Both the position numbers and the translations under genes were made by a program. A stretch of DNA of 16,812 nucleotides from Gammaproteobacteria bacterium CG22_combo_CG10-13_8_21_14_all_40_8 (GTDB lineage: Bacteria > Pseudomonadota > Gammaproteobacteria > Enterobacterales > GCA-002770795): contig PCTP01000178.1 of assembly GCA_002770795.1 (NCBI GenBank), positions 19,514 to 36,325 of the forward strand, read 5' to 3'. Each line of letters opens with the position of its first letter. Positions within the stretch are counted from its first letter, which is position 1. The notes under the pieces were generated by a model. It was not told the origin of the DNA, ran no database searches, and worked only from the letters and a program-made list of their open reading frames with translations. Shown here in pieces: positions 15,871-16,812 of the stretch.

Positions 15871-16377
15871 ATGAATTTATCATTCAGAACCAGTCGCTTT
15901 ATGCTATTTTTTGTTTGTCATGAACTGATTATCTCAGCCTTCTATTTTCAATTCGTTAAAGGTCTTGAACCCTGTCCCTTGTGTATCTTTCAAAGACTCG
16001 CCTTTATGGGCATGGGGATACTCTTTCTCGTCGCAGCCATACATAACCCCAAAGCATTGGGTCAAAAAATATATAATTATTTAACCCTAATACCAACCAT
16101 CGCTGGTATTGTGGTTGCGGGAAGACATGTTTGGTTGCAACACCTCCCTAAAGATAAGGTGCCCACCTGTGGCCCCGGTTTAAACTACATGATTGAAAAT
16201 TTCCCATTGGGTGATGCCCTAAGTAAAATTTTCAAAGGAAGCGGTGAATGCGCTGAAGTCAGCTGGAAAATGTTGGGATTTACCATGCCAGAACTCACCC
16301 TCGGGACTTATTTGGTGTTTGCGACCTTCTTGGTACTCAGCATCAAAAGCATCAGCAAAAAAAGCCTGCCTTGGTAG
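15871..16377 (+). CDS. dsbB: Disulfide bond formation protein DsbB
   Basis: A 168-residue inner-membrane protein with the four-helix DsbB layout. The first periplasmic loop carries the quinone-linked pair in EPCPLCIFQR (C35, C38). The second loop carries C100 (VPTCGPGLNYM) and C127 (GSGECAEVSW), which exchange with DsbA. The GPGLNYMIENFPLGDAL segment is family-typical. It reoxidises periplasmic DsbA and passes electrons to ubiquinone or menaquinone. All four essential cysteines are present and the length is normal. AGG lies eight bases before the ATG. The only good promoter nearby lies upstream of an intrinsic terminator, so expression may depend on read-through. dsbA is not in the window. 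Confidence 0.96.
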   Translation: MNLSFRTSRFMLFFVCHELIISAFYFQFVKGLEPCPLCIFQRLAFMGMGILFLVAAIHNPKALGQKIYNYLTLIPTIAGIVVAGRHVWLQHLPKDKVPTCGPGLNYMIENFPLGDALSKIFKGSGECAEVSWKMLGFTMPELTLGTYLVFATFLVLSIKSISKKSLPW

Positions 16378-16408
16378 TTTCTCAGAAGCAACAAAGATGA
16401 TATGTATT

Positions 16409-16461
16409 GATATACCCGTGCCACCTGGAAATCCCGTATTTTCAGGTGGCACGGGTATATC
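16409..16461. repeat. 53-base near-perfect inverted repeat after dsbB
   Basis: Perfect 19-bp arms (16409-16427 and 16443-16461). In RNA the stem continues with a G-U and four A/T pairs to 24 pairs around a five-base CCCGT loop (16433-16437). There is no T-run, so it is not a typical terminator. It ends four bases before the AGAGG ribosome site of the next gene. It could be a REP/MITE-like mobile repeat, a transcript-end protector for dsbB, or a regulator of the downstream gene. No target-site duplication is visible. Confidence 0.8.
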
Positions 16462-16478
16462 TGCAGAGGTTTAATAGA

Positions 16479-16812
16479 ATGAACATAAAGCGCCCAAGTC
16501 TCTGCGGAGCAACCCCCCGTAACCCACGGGGCACCAATGAGCAGCAAATAAACCTCTCTTGGCTGATCTGGCTAGCTGTTTATGCATTGTTTTCCGTGAT
16601 CTGGACTTTTTTTACCCTTGATTTCTACGATGTGCCGGGTTACCGGATCGGTGGCGCAATACTGTTAGTTGCATTAATTAACCTTTGCCACCAGCAGATA
16701 TCCCGGGCTCAAATTTACGCTTTGTTGATGGGTGTATTGGCTGCAAATTATCTTGCTGAACACTTTTTGCTCGGAATGCTACCGGTTTTGGCGGTTATCA
16801 ATAGCGTTAGTG
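16479..16812 (+). CDS. Membrane protein, partial; possible MASE1-type sensor N-terminus
   Basis: An open frame of 111 codons runs to the window edge without a stop. ATG at 16479 follows AGAGG at nine bases. A polar, proline/arginine-rich start (about 25 residues) is followed by at least three hydrophobic segments: WLIWLAVYALFSVIWTFFTL, GYRIGGAILLVALINL and a long segment containing YALLMGVLAANYL and LLGMLPVLAVINSV. The ALLxGxLAANYL...LGxxxxLAVINS pattern resembles the MASE1 sensor domain of membrane diguanylate cyclases and histidine kinases, but the diagnostic part may lie beyond the edge. By hand count G+C is about 47% (157 of 334), above its neighbours. The start region holds a second small hairpin (16515-16531). 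The gene is probably real; the family is tentative. Confidence 0.55.
   Translation, partial: MNIKRPSLCGATPRNPRGTNEQQINLSWLIWLAVYALFSVIWTFFTLDFYDVPGYRIGGAILLVALINLCHQQISRAQIYALLMGVLAANYLAEHFLLGMLPVLAVINSVS

Noticed and set aside
16219..16547. Minus-strand open frames across the dsbB end and the hairpin
   Set aside because: Produced by reading through the inverted repeat and antisense dsbB; no start signals.

Overview
The window looks like a stretch of an AT-rich gammaproteobacterial chromosome, probably Legionellales-like or a related group. This is inferred from the gene families present (DUF2333, DUF3820, RimK, Tex, DsbB, a PspA/PspC pair, a periplasmic PCuAC copper chaperone). I see no rRNA, tRNA, CRISPR array, insertion sequence or phage gene. 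Coding density is high and no gene-free stretch exceeds 300 bases.

Left part (1-5401), all on the minus strand. An ECF sigma factor (2658-2116) is followed by a secreted DUF4097 beta-repeat protein (2076-1201). Next comes a membrane-anchored TolB/FlgO-like plus TPR protein, which runs off the left edge and carries a one-base frameshift near 941-946. The three could form one envelope-signalling unit, and no anti-sigma gene is visible. Upstream lie a DUF2333 inner-membrane protein, a PCuAC copper chaperone and a compact pspA-pspC pair.

Middle (5692-12441). A lipoprotein-type M49 (DPP III-like) zinc peptidase on the plus strand converges on a minus-strand cluster. A 16-bp inverted repeat at the junction is built partly from the last codons of the opposing gene. 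The minus-strand cluster reads, in transcription order, rimK (ATP-grasp glutamate ligase), an AstE/aspartoacylase-type zinc deacylase, an MscK/MscS-type mechanosensitive channel and a ZntB-like transporter. Gaps are only 2-15 bases, so this looks like one four-gene operon.

Right part (12503-16812). A DUF3820 and a VOC-fold protein (minus) are separated from tex (plus) by two back-to-back sigma70-like promoters. Between tex and dsbB is a promoter followed about 65-90 bases later by an intrinsic terminator and no ORF. This is either a small RNA or an attenuated dsbB leader. After dsbB a near-perfect 53-base hairpin lies just upstream of the start of a higher-GC membrane protein, possibly a MASE1-type sensor, that runs off the right edge.

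The best candidates for something undescribed are the small RNA/leader upstream of dsbB, the 53-base hairpin at the dsbB/membrane-protein junction, the RimK-deacylase-channel-transporter operon, and the ECF-DUF4097-TolB/TPR unit.
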